Assembly: GCA_027347685.1 (NCBI GenBank)
Contig: DAIEQM010000013.1
Coordinates: 1 to 13,166, forward strand
Source: UBA5941 sp021824385
GTDB lineage: Bacteria > Patescibacteriota > Microgenomatia > UBA8517
Length of the DNA: 13,166 bases
Direction of reading: 5' to 3'
The notes beneath the pieces were generated by a model that saw only the letters and a program-made list of their open reading frames with translations, made no database searches and was not told the origin of the DNA. How positions within the stretch are numbered: the stretch's first letter is position 1; every line of letters starts with the position of its first letter. A program made the translations under genes and the position numbers. Shown here in pieces: positions 6,970 through 12,796 of the stretch.

Positions 6970-9177
6970 TTATCTGGCAAATCGGCGCTTTAATACAGCA
7001 AATAATCCGCCTACAATTCCTATTGGAAGAAGCCACGCGAGGTTAATATTGATGGCATTATTGCTATCCGCTGCTGTTGTTGAAGCACCCAACACTTGTG
7101 GATTTACTCCATTTGTATTTTTGGAATCTGCGAGTGTCTTTTGCTTATTTGAATGAATTAAAGAGGCCAGTGCAATTGGATGAACAGTCTTGACGGGAGC
7201 CGGAGTATTTACTACAGACGAACTACCAGAACTTGTGTTGGTGTTTTGAGTACTCGCAACTGAATTTTGAGTTGGAGCCGGAGTAGACTGTGCAGATGCT
7301 GGAGCTGGGGTTGGCGAAGTGGCACCGGGAGCAATGAAGTCTCCAAGCCAGCTTCCAAATACGTTTACAACGGTTACCAAAAGCTTTCCTCCTCCTGAGA
7401 TATTGTTGTTTACAAAGTTGACGAGGTTTGCAATTACTTGTGCGTCCCCCGTAGTAATTGATGAGTCACCACCAGTATTTTTGGATGCCGTGTTACCTCC
7501 AGTATTTGCTGACAAATTCACATTATTGGTAATATGCGCGGTGTTGTTTTGAGTGGTTTCATTATTTGTTGTTGTGTTGGTACTCGTATTGTTGGTTGAG
7601 TCAGCCCCATTTCCATTATTACTGGCGGTTACGTTCCCGTTTTGGTCAACGGTAAGCTCGGTGCCACTTGACGCGGCTACATTTCCTTCACTATTCGGTG
7701 CTCCCACAATTTTCCCCACCCACTTACCCGCTTCATTTACAATAACAAGCCACCAGTTACCCCCTGAAATATTGTTATTCACGATATTCACCACATTCGC
7801 GGTTACACTACTGTCTCCGGTCGTTACTTCATTGTTACCATCGGTGTTTTTGTCAGTCGCATTGTCACCTGTTTGTGCATTGATGTTCACATTGTTATCA
7901 ATTACGGCCGTGTTGTTTTGCGTTGTGGTGTTGTTTGTTGTATTGGAACTACTTGCATTATTGGTGGAATCCGCACCATTGTTGGTATTTGCTGTGGTTG
8001 CCAATGAATCAAGAACTGATTGTGGAAGTACAATGTTTCCCGTTAAGTTGCCATAAATATTAACTTCTCCGTAATATACATTGCCCGCTACATTATTGTT
8101 GGCGAAGGTAAGTACATTTGCTGATACGTTTGCATCTCCAGTTTTAATACTACTGTCTCCACCGGTATTTTTGCTCGAAGTGTTATCGCCACTGTTTGCG
8201 TCCAATGTCATTGAATTGGCAACCGTCGCATCGTTATTTTGGAAAGTTACATTGTTTGTGGTGGCATCTGCAAGTGCATTGTTTGTAGATCCGGCACCAT
8301 TTCCAGTATTGGTAGCATTTGCTTTTCCAGAATTACAACCAGACACACAATTTGCGTTAAAGTCGAGTATAAGGTCACCCACTTGATCATCGGCGACATT
8401 AAATTGTGATACTTGAACGCCTGAAATATTGGTATTTAAGGCAGAAATAATAGTTCCCGAAGTGTTTGCGTCTCCAGTTTTGATGCTGTTGTCACCGCCC
8501 GTGTTTTTAGACGTGTTATTGTCTCCTGTTACCGTAGAAACACTTAAATTGTTTGCGACAGTTGCGCTGTTGTTTTGGGCAGTGATGTTGTTATCAACCG
8601 TTGAAATAGATCCATTATTTGTTGAGTCTGCACCGTTTCCTCCATTTTGTACGGTTATTCCGCTTCCACTGCTTGAAGTTGCCGGAGAGACTGAACTATT
8701 CGTATTAGCTGCAGTTGAAATACTTCCATTGGTAGTAGCGTCACCTGTCGTAATTGCCGATCCTCCGGTCTGCCCGTTTTGTGATTGTCCTCCATCTCCC
8801 CCGATAACAGTATTTGCTGGTGTAGCGGTAGGCGCGGGGGTACTACTTGGTTGTGGAGTGGAAGAACTTCCTCCTCCACTGGTATTTCCAGAAACACCGT
8901 CTGGTGTTGGAACTGGTGATGGTGTACTCACTGGTTTGGGTTTTTTCGTAGCAACTGGAGTCGGTTCAGGAATAGCTGACGGTTGAACAGTTGGAAGCGG
9001 CGGAGTGGTGGGAAGCGGTGGAGGAGTAGGTGCGGGTGGTGCCGTTGGTACATCAGGAGCACTCGGAACTGGGGGTGGGGTCGGAATGTCAGCCTGTGCA
9101 TACGCAAAAACTGCACTTTGGCTCGTTAAAACACTGAAAAGTGCTACGGTTGTTATAATCTTTTTAATTTTTTTCAT
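6970..9177 (-). CDS. Large membrane-anchored Asn/Thr/Gly-rich repeat surface protein (735 aa)
   Basis: Domains in order: a signal peptide (MKKIKK, hydrophobic core, likely cleavage after 'FAYAQA' near 28); a Pro/Thr-rich stalk (about 31-122); a partial repeat (about 125-160); four full repeats beginning near 178, 291, 398 and 520; a second Pro/Ser/Thr linker (about 618-665); and a C-terminal helix (about 712-728) with basic tail KRRFAR. Each repeat opens with NGADSTNN (or GAGSTNN), continues with TTNN, Q-NN-x-A and NNV motifs, then TGDN, SKNTGGDSSI, TGDA, and closes with NNNISGG or a variant. Each is followed by a hydrophobic segment with a shared N-x4-(V/L)G-x-(I/L) pattern. Short alternating strands and turns suggest a beta-solenoid or similar fold. 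I recognise no named family. The neighbouring 425-aa protein carries the same repeat. Surface adhesion or coat function is inference. Confidence 0.85.
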   Translation of the reverse strand: MKKIKKIITTVALFSVLTSQSAVFAYAQADIPTPPPVPSAPDVPTAPPAPTPPPLPTTPPLPTVQPSAIPEPTPVATKKPKPVSTPSPVPTPDGVSGNTSGGGSSSTPQPSSTPAPTATPANTVIGGDGGQSQNGQTGGSAITTGDATTNGSISTAANTNSSVSPATSSSGSGITVQNGGNGADSTNNGSISTVDNNITAQNNSATVANNLSVSTVTGDNNTSKNTGGDNSIKTGDANTSGTIISALNTNISGVQVSQFNVADDQVGDLILDFNANCVSGCNSGKANATNTGNGAGSTNNALADATTNNVTFQNNDATVANSMTLDANSGDNTSSKNTGGDSSIKTGDANVSANVLTFANNNVAGNVYYGEVNIYGNLTGNIVLPQSVLDSLATTANTNNGADSTNNASSSNTTNNTTTQNNTAVIDNNVNINAQTGDNATDKNTDGNNEVTTGDSSVTANVVNIVNNNISGGNWWLVIVNEAGKWVGKIVGAPNSEGNVAASSGTELTVDQNGNVTASNNGNGADSTNNTSTNTTTNNETTQNNTAHITNNVNLSANTGGNTASKNTGGDSSITTGDAQVIANLVNFVNNNISGGGKLLVTVVNVFGSWLGDFIAPGATSPTPAPASAQSTPAPTQNSVASTQNTNTSSGSSSVVNTPAPVKTVHPIALASLIHSNKQKTLADSKNTNGVNPQVLGASTTAADSNNAININLAWLLPIGIVGGLFAVLKRRFAR

Positions 9178-9216
9178 GCTATTTCTTAATACGTACCCAA
9201 TCCCTATTCCGGTCCA

Positions 9217-9239
9217 CCCCTACAAAGTACGTGTAGGGG
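9217..9239 (-). repeat. Intercistronic hairpin between the two repeat-protein genes
   Basis: CCCCTACA (9217-9224) and TGTAGGGG (9232-9239) form a perfect 8-bp stem with a 7-base loop, in the 92-base gap between the paired repeat-protein genes. No T-run follows on either strand, so it is not a standard terminator. It may be a stabilising or processing hairpin, or a remnant of a REP-like element. Confidence 0.55.
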
Positions 9240-9269
9240 CAGACGTTCATAAGAGTCTAACTTGTGCGA

Positions 9270-10547
9270 TTAGTGAATGCCGAGGGCACCCAACAATGCG
9301 CTCAAATTAAAAGAAACGTTTACGTTAACATTTGATCCGCCAGTTGGCATGGTCATAGGTTCTCCGTATACGTTACTGTTACCAGTGTTCGTTACAGCAA
9401 TTGCTGTTTCTGAGTCACCAGTCATAACCTCTGGATCCATTCCTGGATTTCCAGTGTTATCAGCCAAAGAGTTAACTCCGGTTGCACTATCAGCGTTAAC
9501 ATGACTGTTTACGCCGCATTTCTTTCCCCAGCCGTCCCAACCAAATGACCAAAGATCATTTCCACAAGAATTATCTTGGAAAATGTTTTGAGCATCAGTT
9601 AAGTCTGCACTGATGGTGTTTTTAGTGTCTGTTCCGTTGTTAGCAACTTTAGCTGCAACGTTTGTCAAACAATCACAATCGATGTTTGCCCAGTTAAAGT
9701 TCGCCGCATTGTCTACGAGAACTCCTGAGAATGCACTACCTGTATCAATAGAGGTACTGCCACCGGTATTTTTGTCTGCTTTGTTTTCGCCTGTCGAACT
9801 GCTTGCATCAACAGAATTATTCACAGAAGAAGAATTATATTGTTGCAATACGGCAGTCTTATCAAGTGCGAGCCAAACGCTGTTTTTTGAGTCAGCGCCG
9901 TTACCTGCAACGAGAAGTGAAACTTCACTTCCGCCATTGCCGTTTCCACTTCCAAGCTGTGCAGCATTGCTGTTTGCATGCGTGGTCATGTCAACATGAG
10001 TAAGAGCGTCTCCAGTTGATATAGAGACAGAACCTCCTGTGTTCTTGTCTGCTTTGTTATCACCTGTTGTAGAATCTGCTTTTACTTTGTTGGTAATATC
10101 GCCAGAGTTGCTTTGGGCAACTTGGGTTTTATTTTCCAATTCAAGCTTGGCATTATTCTTACTATCTGCACCGTTTCCAGACACAACTACTGTAGCGTCA
10201 GCGGCACAATTACAATTAGTAACTGAAGCTGCGTTGCTGTTAGCAGTGTTTTCAACACTTACGAGCGTTTGACTGCTTCCGGTGTCGATTTTCACATCAC
10301 CTCCGGTGTTCTTGTTAGCAGAGTTGCTACCAGTTGATGAACTTGCGTTCACGGTATTACTGATGTCAGCACTGTTTGTTTGAGAAACAACGGTGTTTGT
10401 GGTGTTTGAAACTTGTGTAGTATTTTGGCTATCAGCTCCATTTCCAGTAATTTGTAAAGTAGTTGTACTAGCAAATGCTGAAGCTGGGAAGATAGCAATT
10501 TGAGCAAGCATAGCAATAGCTGCAATGCCTGTTGTTATTTTTTTCAT
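9270..10547 (-). CDS. Secreted Asn/Thr/Gly-rich repeat protein, paralogue of the 735-aa neighbour (425 aa)
   Basis: A clear signal peptide (MKKITTG, hydrophobic core, 'PASAFA' with cleavage near 26) leads straight into repeats, with no Pro-rich stalk. Repeats of about 90 residues start near 34, 123 and 214, with a degenerate one from about 303. Shared elements are GNGADS(K/Q)N, then Q-x-NS, (D/S)(I/V)-x-N-x-V, a Ser-rich STG-x-N-x-A, KNTGG and I-x-TG. Cys residues are sparse: CNC (112-114), CDC (291-293), and C328 and C344 flanking a Trp/Gly-rich insert 'DLWSFGWDGW'. The C-terminus is 'NVNVSFNLSALLGALGIH', weakly hydrophobic with no basic tail, so I see no membrane anchor. It is preceded by a strong promoter and a long structured leader. 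No named family recognised. It could be a secreted coat or fibre subunit (inference). Confidence 0.85.
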   Translation of the reverse strand: MKKITTGIAAIAMLAQIAIFPASAFASTTTLQITGNGADSQNTTQVSNTTNTVVSQTNSADISNTVNASSSTGSNSANKNTGGDVKIDTGSSQTLVSVENTANSNAASVTNCNCAADATVVVSGNGADSKNNAKLELENKTQVAQSNSGDITNKVKADSTTGDNKADKNTGGSVSISTGDALTHVDMTTHANSNAAQLGSGNGNGGSEVSLLVAGNGADSKNSVWLALDKTAVLQQYNSSSVNNSVDASSSTGENKADKNTGGSTSIDTGSAFSGVLVDNAANFNWANIDCDCLTNVAAKVANNGTDTKNTISADLTDAQNIFQDNSCGNDLWSFGWDGWGKKCGVNSHVNADSATGVNSLADNTGNPGMDPEVMTGDSETAIAVTNTGNSNVYGEPMTMPTGGSNVNVNVSFNLSALLGALGIH

Positions 10548-10762
10548 GAGTATATTTTTGTATTCACCTCGCTTTCTTTTCGAGCCTTTTCTTTAAAAAT
10601 AAAGAAAAGTACTTAGCTCATTAGTTTCGCCGTTTTACTTTGGAATACCAAAAAAAACGGAGACGCTTTTTGTTAATTACGCGTAAATCAAGAATTAACA
10701 AGAAGAGCCTCCGTTTGCGGTGAGCTTACTTAGTTTAATAGTTTATTCAACTAAACAGTCCT
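10548..10762 (-). promoter_or_regulatory. Long structured 5' leader of the 425-aa repeat-protein gene
   Basis: From the predicted start site (about 10762) to the ATG at 10547 there are about 215 untranslated bases. In transcript order they hold: an A/U-rich segment with short inverted repeats; a small CCG-CAAA-CGG hairpin (10720-10711) that overlaps the base of the next stem; the terminator-like hairpin 10715-10650; AGCTCA/TGAGCT complementarity between 10615-10620 and 10721-10726 that could close a long-range helix around it; a perfect 9-bp hairpin at 10609-10586; and a CTCG/CGAG hairpin (10584-10568) overlapping a GAGGTG purine stretch 17 bases before the ATG. This looks like a regulatory leader. 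It matches no riboswitch class I could recognise. Confidence 0.6.
10650..10715 (-). terminator. Terminator hairpin inside the leader (attenuator or sRNA terminator)
   Basis: Arms 10715-10693 and 10678-10656 pair over 23 positions: 20 Watson-Crick pairs, one G-U and two mismatches, with a 14-base loop (10679-10692). A run of eight T residues (plus-strand A at 10657-10650) follows in the - direction. It ends transcription about 110 bases after the predicted start and about 100 bases before the ATG. Confidence 0.8.
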
Positions 10763-10768
10763 AAGAAA

Positions 10769-10797
10769 AATATAAATTTAACCATAATTATTGTCAA
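10769..10797 (-). promoter_or_regulatory. Strong sigma70-type promoter for the leader and 425-aa repeat protein
   Basis: On the - strand, a perfect TTGACA (10797-10792), a 17-base spacer and TATATT (10774-10769, 5 of 6). The spacer is A/T-rich. The predicted start is near 10762. This is one of the best promoters in the window and implies high potential expression. Confidence 0.85.
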
Positions 10798-10822
10798 CAG
10801 GTAGTTTAAATCGTTGAACAAT

Positions 10823-11005
10823 TCACTTTTTCTTTAAAGGAGAAAGTGTTTTTTTTATGGTTCTCGTTGTGATCTGGGTAACAATTCCGTCTTGCACATA
10901 TAGTTCTACACTTCCATAATTTTGAACACTTTGAATGGCAGAAGAAATGTCATCAAGCAACGTGTTTGAAATAGTTTTTGTTGAGTATTCAGGAAGAGTT
11001 GTCAT
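10823..11005 (-). CDS. YezD/DUF2292-like small protein (60 aa)
   Basis: The ATG at 11005-11003 gives a 60-residue protein and lies 4 bases after the upstream stop (11010-11012). A longer in-frame start at 11092 would overlap the upstream gene by about 80 bases. A helix with 'DDISSAIQSVQN' is followed by 'YGSVELYVQDGIVTQIT' and a basic 'RTIKKTLSPLKKK' tail. The helix, then YGSVE-(I/L)-x-VQDG-x-V-x-QI pattern, is that of the YezD family (DUF2292), small cytoplasmic proteins of unknown function. The tail is longer and more basic than in the Bacillus members I recall. It shares a transcription unit with the DUF4352-like gene. The family match is moderately firm; the function is unknown. Confidence 0.8.
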   Translation of the reverse strand: MTTLPEYSTKTISNTLLDDISSAIQSVQNYGSVELYVQDGIVTQITTRTIKKTLSPLKKK

Positions 11006-11009
11006 CACG

Positions 11010-11582
11010 TTAGTTATTGAACGGTAGTTCAATTTTTTGTTTTGCTGCTTTAATCTCACCCACTTGTAGTACAAAATTGTGATCTGAAACATTCACGGGG
11101 AATCCTAATCGGGTGTACTTTGTCGAGATCGCTTGAATTTCAACTGGGTCATTGTGAATATCAGGGGCCAACAATTCTGCATCATTTTTGTTCACAGAGA
11201 GCCGCACATAATCTCTCGTATTCATGTTAAGTGCGTTATCCATGTCATTTACAATTTTTATATCAAGAATTAAAAATGTACGCCCTGCTACTGCGGTTGC
11301 TTTTTGCCCCTTAACCACTATTTCATCAAGAAGTTGTGCCTTTTGAATTACCATTTTAACTTTCTTAGTTTTGTCTGTAGTCGAAACAGGAAATTCAAAT
11401 TCTTTGTTTAAGTCAACGCTTGCACGTGCAGGTTTGGTGTCACTCGTACTTGAAGAGGTATTAGAAGAGGAAGTATTACTAGTATCAGTAAAAAGTTTTG
11501 GGATAAAAATGATTCCACCAACAAGAATAAGAGCCCCAACAATTAAATACAATAATCTCTTAGGTTGAATTCTTCTTGCCAT
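11010..11582 (-). CDS. Exported DUF4352-like protein with N-terminal membrane anchor (190 aa)
   Basis: A basic N-terminus (MARRIQPKR) precedes one hydrophobic helix (about 9-30), then a Ser/Thr/Asn-rich linker (about 32-50), then a beta-rich domain (about 55-190). The domain has the layout of DUF4352/telokin-like extracytoplasmic domains: 'AGRTFLILDIKIVNDMDNAL' (about 99-118), 'YVRLSVNKNDAELLAPDIH' (about 125-143), and 'STKYTRLGFPVN', ending in paired strands. These domains are immunoglobulin-like and found on exported Gram-positive and CPR proteins; specific roles are mostly unknown. There is no lipobox Cys, so the helix is probably an uncleaved anchor. The gene has its own promoter (11602-11630) and is followed 4 bases later by the YezD-like gene. 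The fold assignment is by pattern. Confidence 0.75.
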   Translation of the reverse strand: MARRIQPKRLLYLIVGALILVGGIIFIPKLFTDTSNTSSSNTSSSTSDTKPARASVDLNKEFEFPVSTTDKTKKVKMVIQKAQLLDEIVVKGQKATAVAGRTFLILDIKIVNDMDNALNMNTRDYVRLSVNKNDAELLAPDIHNDPVEIQAISTKYTRLGFPVNVSDHNFVLQVGEIKAAKQKIELPFNN

Positions 11583-11601
11583 AACTACGTACTATGACAC
11601 G

Positions 11602-11630
11602 ATACTACAAAGCTCTTATTATATTGTCAA
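11602..11630 (-). promoter_or_regulatory. Promoter for the DUF4352-like / YezD-like pair
   Basis: On the - strand, a perfect TTGACA (11630-11625), a 17-base spacer and TAGTAT (11607-11602, 4 of 6). The predicted mRNA leader is about 12 bases and has no Shine-Dalgarno sequence. A perfect TATAAT also lies at 11623-11618 but lacks a good -35, so the exact start is uncertain. Confidence 0.6.
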
Positions 11631-11661
11631 TACGTAAAGTTCAGTTGAATGAAGTTTTGCC

Positions 11662-11964
11662 TCAATAGTGAATATCAATGTACTTCTTTTGATTAAATTC
11701 ATTTCCATTGACCGGCACACCCAAGCTCCACCCAAGAGCTTGTGCAACTGCAACTCCTACCCGAAGGCCGGTAAATGATCCAGGACCCGTCATCACCGAA
11801 ATCTCAGAAATGTCAGTCAACATCTTGCCACTCTTTTGTATACATTTTTCAATAAACAGCAAAAGCATTTGCGATTTATCTGAAGTTGCAATTGATTCAA
11901 ATTCGCGCTCGTCTATTTTTATGCTTATTTTTTCTCGTTTTGAGGTGTCGATTGAGAGTCTCAT
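11662..11964 (-). CDS. tsaB: TsaB-like t6A-synthesis protein, half length (100 aa)
   Basis: TsaB partners TsaD and TsaE in making N6-threonylcarbamoyladenosine at position 37 of ANN-decoding tRNAs. The N-terminal lobe of the ASKHA fold is clear: 'MRLSIDTSKREKISIKI' (1-17), then a helix, then the family hallmark GPGSFTGLRVGVAVAQALG (60-78) and 'GVPVNG'. The protein stops at residue 100, whereas typical TsaB proteins are about 220 residues and have a second lobe. The bases after the stop lead directly into the promoter of the next gene, with no remnant of the missing half. I recall short TsaB forms in CPR genomes, so this may be functional. It starts 5 bases after the tsaE stop. Family is confident; activity is not known. 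Confidence 0.88.
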   Translation of the reverse strand: MRLSIDTSKREKISIKIDEREFESIATSDKSQMLLLFIEKCIQKSGKMLTDISEISVMTGPGSFTGLRVGVAVAQALGWSLGVPVNGNEFNQKKYIDIHY

Positions 11965-11969
11965 AGGTA

Positions 11970-12407
11970 TTAAGGTGTTATAGTAATTTTTCGGGTGTCG
12001 ATATCAATAACTTCCAGTGACACTTCGAGAATCCCAGACGGCAGTGTGTTCAATCGGTCTGCCCACTCAATCACAAAAACAGATTCGGGCTTTGTCCACA
12101 AATCAAATATTCCAAGGTTTTGTGCTTCCCGATCTACATCGTGTTCAAGTCGATATAAATCAACATGATACAAGGTTTTTGCGGTTCTATCTTTTTTTTC
12201 AGGTAGACTATAACTCCGCATCAAAATAAACGTTGGAGAGGTAATGGTGTGCTCAATGCCAAGCCCTTCAGAAAGTCCTTGCACAAACGTTGTTTTGCCA
12301 GCACCAAGTTCTCCTTTCAAGAAAATGACCTCCGAACCCTTCAAAGAAGATCCCACTGTGAAGCCAGCGTCGTGAGTCTCTTGGGCATTTTTGGTAATAA
12401 TTTCCAT
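11970..12407 (-). CDS. tsaE: tRNA t6A-synthesis ATPase TsaE (145 aa)
   Basis: TsaE is the P-loop ATPase that resets the TsaBD complex in t6A biosynthesis. The length is normal. Visible motifs are Walker A GELGAGKTT (32-40) after a 'GSEVIFLKG' strand, 'SPTF' (57-60), 'HVDLYRL' (81-87) and 'EWADRL' (114-119), all in family order. The start fits the usual TsaE N-terminus ('MEIITKNAQET'). It overlaps the end of the upstream VanZ-like gene by 67 bases in another frame. A TATACT -10-like element (12419-12414) lies 6 bases before the ATG and could give a leaderless transcript, though the gene may also be read from upstream. tsaB follows at once. The tsaD partner is not in the window. Confidence 0.95.
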   Translation of the reverse strand: MEIITKNAQETHDAGFTVGSSLKGSEVIFLKGELGAGKTTFVQGLSEGLGIEHTITSPTFILMRSYSLPEKKDRTAKTLYHVDLYRLEHDVDREAQNLGIFDLWTKPESVFVIEWADRLNTLPSGILEVSLEVIDIDTRKITITP

Positions 12408-12796
12408 AGGCCTAGTATAGCAATTGAGGCTCCGCTTGTATCGATGAGTACGTCGCGAAAACGTGATTCACGCCCAATTACAAAACGTTGGTGAATTTCG
12501 TCAGTACACCCATATAAAAAAACGAACAAAATTGCAAAAAGCGCTGCTTTTTTTCGGCTCGCTCCTTCACGCACAAAAGCACGGAATGTAAAAATAGCAA
12601 GGGAGCTCGACCATAAAATATGGGCAATTTTTTTGATAATAAACTCATCTGATTGCACACTACTTACGGTTGCTGTTTGATATGAGGAAATATAAAAAAT
12701 CAAGGCACATACAAAAACTACGGGGAGCCAACTGGAGAGTTTATATGCAATCGTGTGGTGATTCATGAAGGAGACTTTTATTATACCAATTGTCAT
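12341..12796 (-). CDS. VanZ-family membrane protein (151 aa)
   Basis: The family pattern is clear: 'FYISSYQ' near 34-40, a Lys-His pair in 'IIKKIAHILWSSSLAIF' (53-69), the hallmark 'DEIHQRFVIGRE' (99-110) and 'RDVLIDTSGASI' (114-125), which fit VanZ-like proteins with four or so membrane helices. The function in most bacteria is unknown; the name comes from a teicoplanin-resistance gene, and this does not imply resistance here. The start at 12796 overlaps the upstream TGA (ATGA), favouring coupling. An internal ATG at 12766, 13 bases after a TATAAT, is a possible alternative and would remove 10 residues outside the conserved part. The last 22 codons overlap tsaE. Confidence 0.88.
   Translation of the reverse strand: MTIGIIKVSFMNHHTIAYKLSSWLPVVFVCALIFYISSYQTATVSSVQSDEFIIKKIAHILWSSSLAIFTFRAFVREGASRKKAALFAILFVFLYGCTDEIHQRFVIGRESRFRDVLIDTSGASIAILGLWKLLPKMPKRLTTLASQWDLL

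Noticed and set aside
7319..8986. Long open frames on the + strand with hydrophobic, Val/Leu-rich translations
   Set aside because: They are antisense to the Asn/Thr-rich repeats; Asn and Thr codons read backwards give Val, Ile, Leu and Ser-type codons. The - strand frame has a signal peptide, ordered repeats and an anchor.
6970..10547. Regularly spaced DNA repeats that could suggest a CRISPR array or satellite
   Set aside because: The periodicity (about 270-330 bases) follows protein repeats in one open frame with diverged DNA, and there are no short identical repeats with unique spacers.
10544..10567. Seven-codon open frame starting GTG at 10567 and ending in TGA overlapping the ATG of the 425-aa gene, possible leader peptide
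   Set aside because: It is too short to judge, has only a weak ribosome-binding site, and such frames occur by chance. Mentioned only because of the ATGA overlap.
10548..10762. Known riboswitch classes such as cyclic-di-GMP-I, preQ1, fluoride, ZTP or glycine for the leader
   Set aside because: GCAAAC-like pieces are present, but the conserved cores and spacing I know for these classes are not.
11583..11661. Frameshifted second half of tsaB
   Set aside because: Only about 80 bases separate the stop from the next gene and they hold a promoter. No TsaB C-terminal sequence is visible in any frame.
12341..12796. Glycopeptide resistance determinant
   Set aside because: VanZ-family membrane proteins are widespread without resistance, and no van ligase or regulatory genes are nearby.
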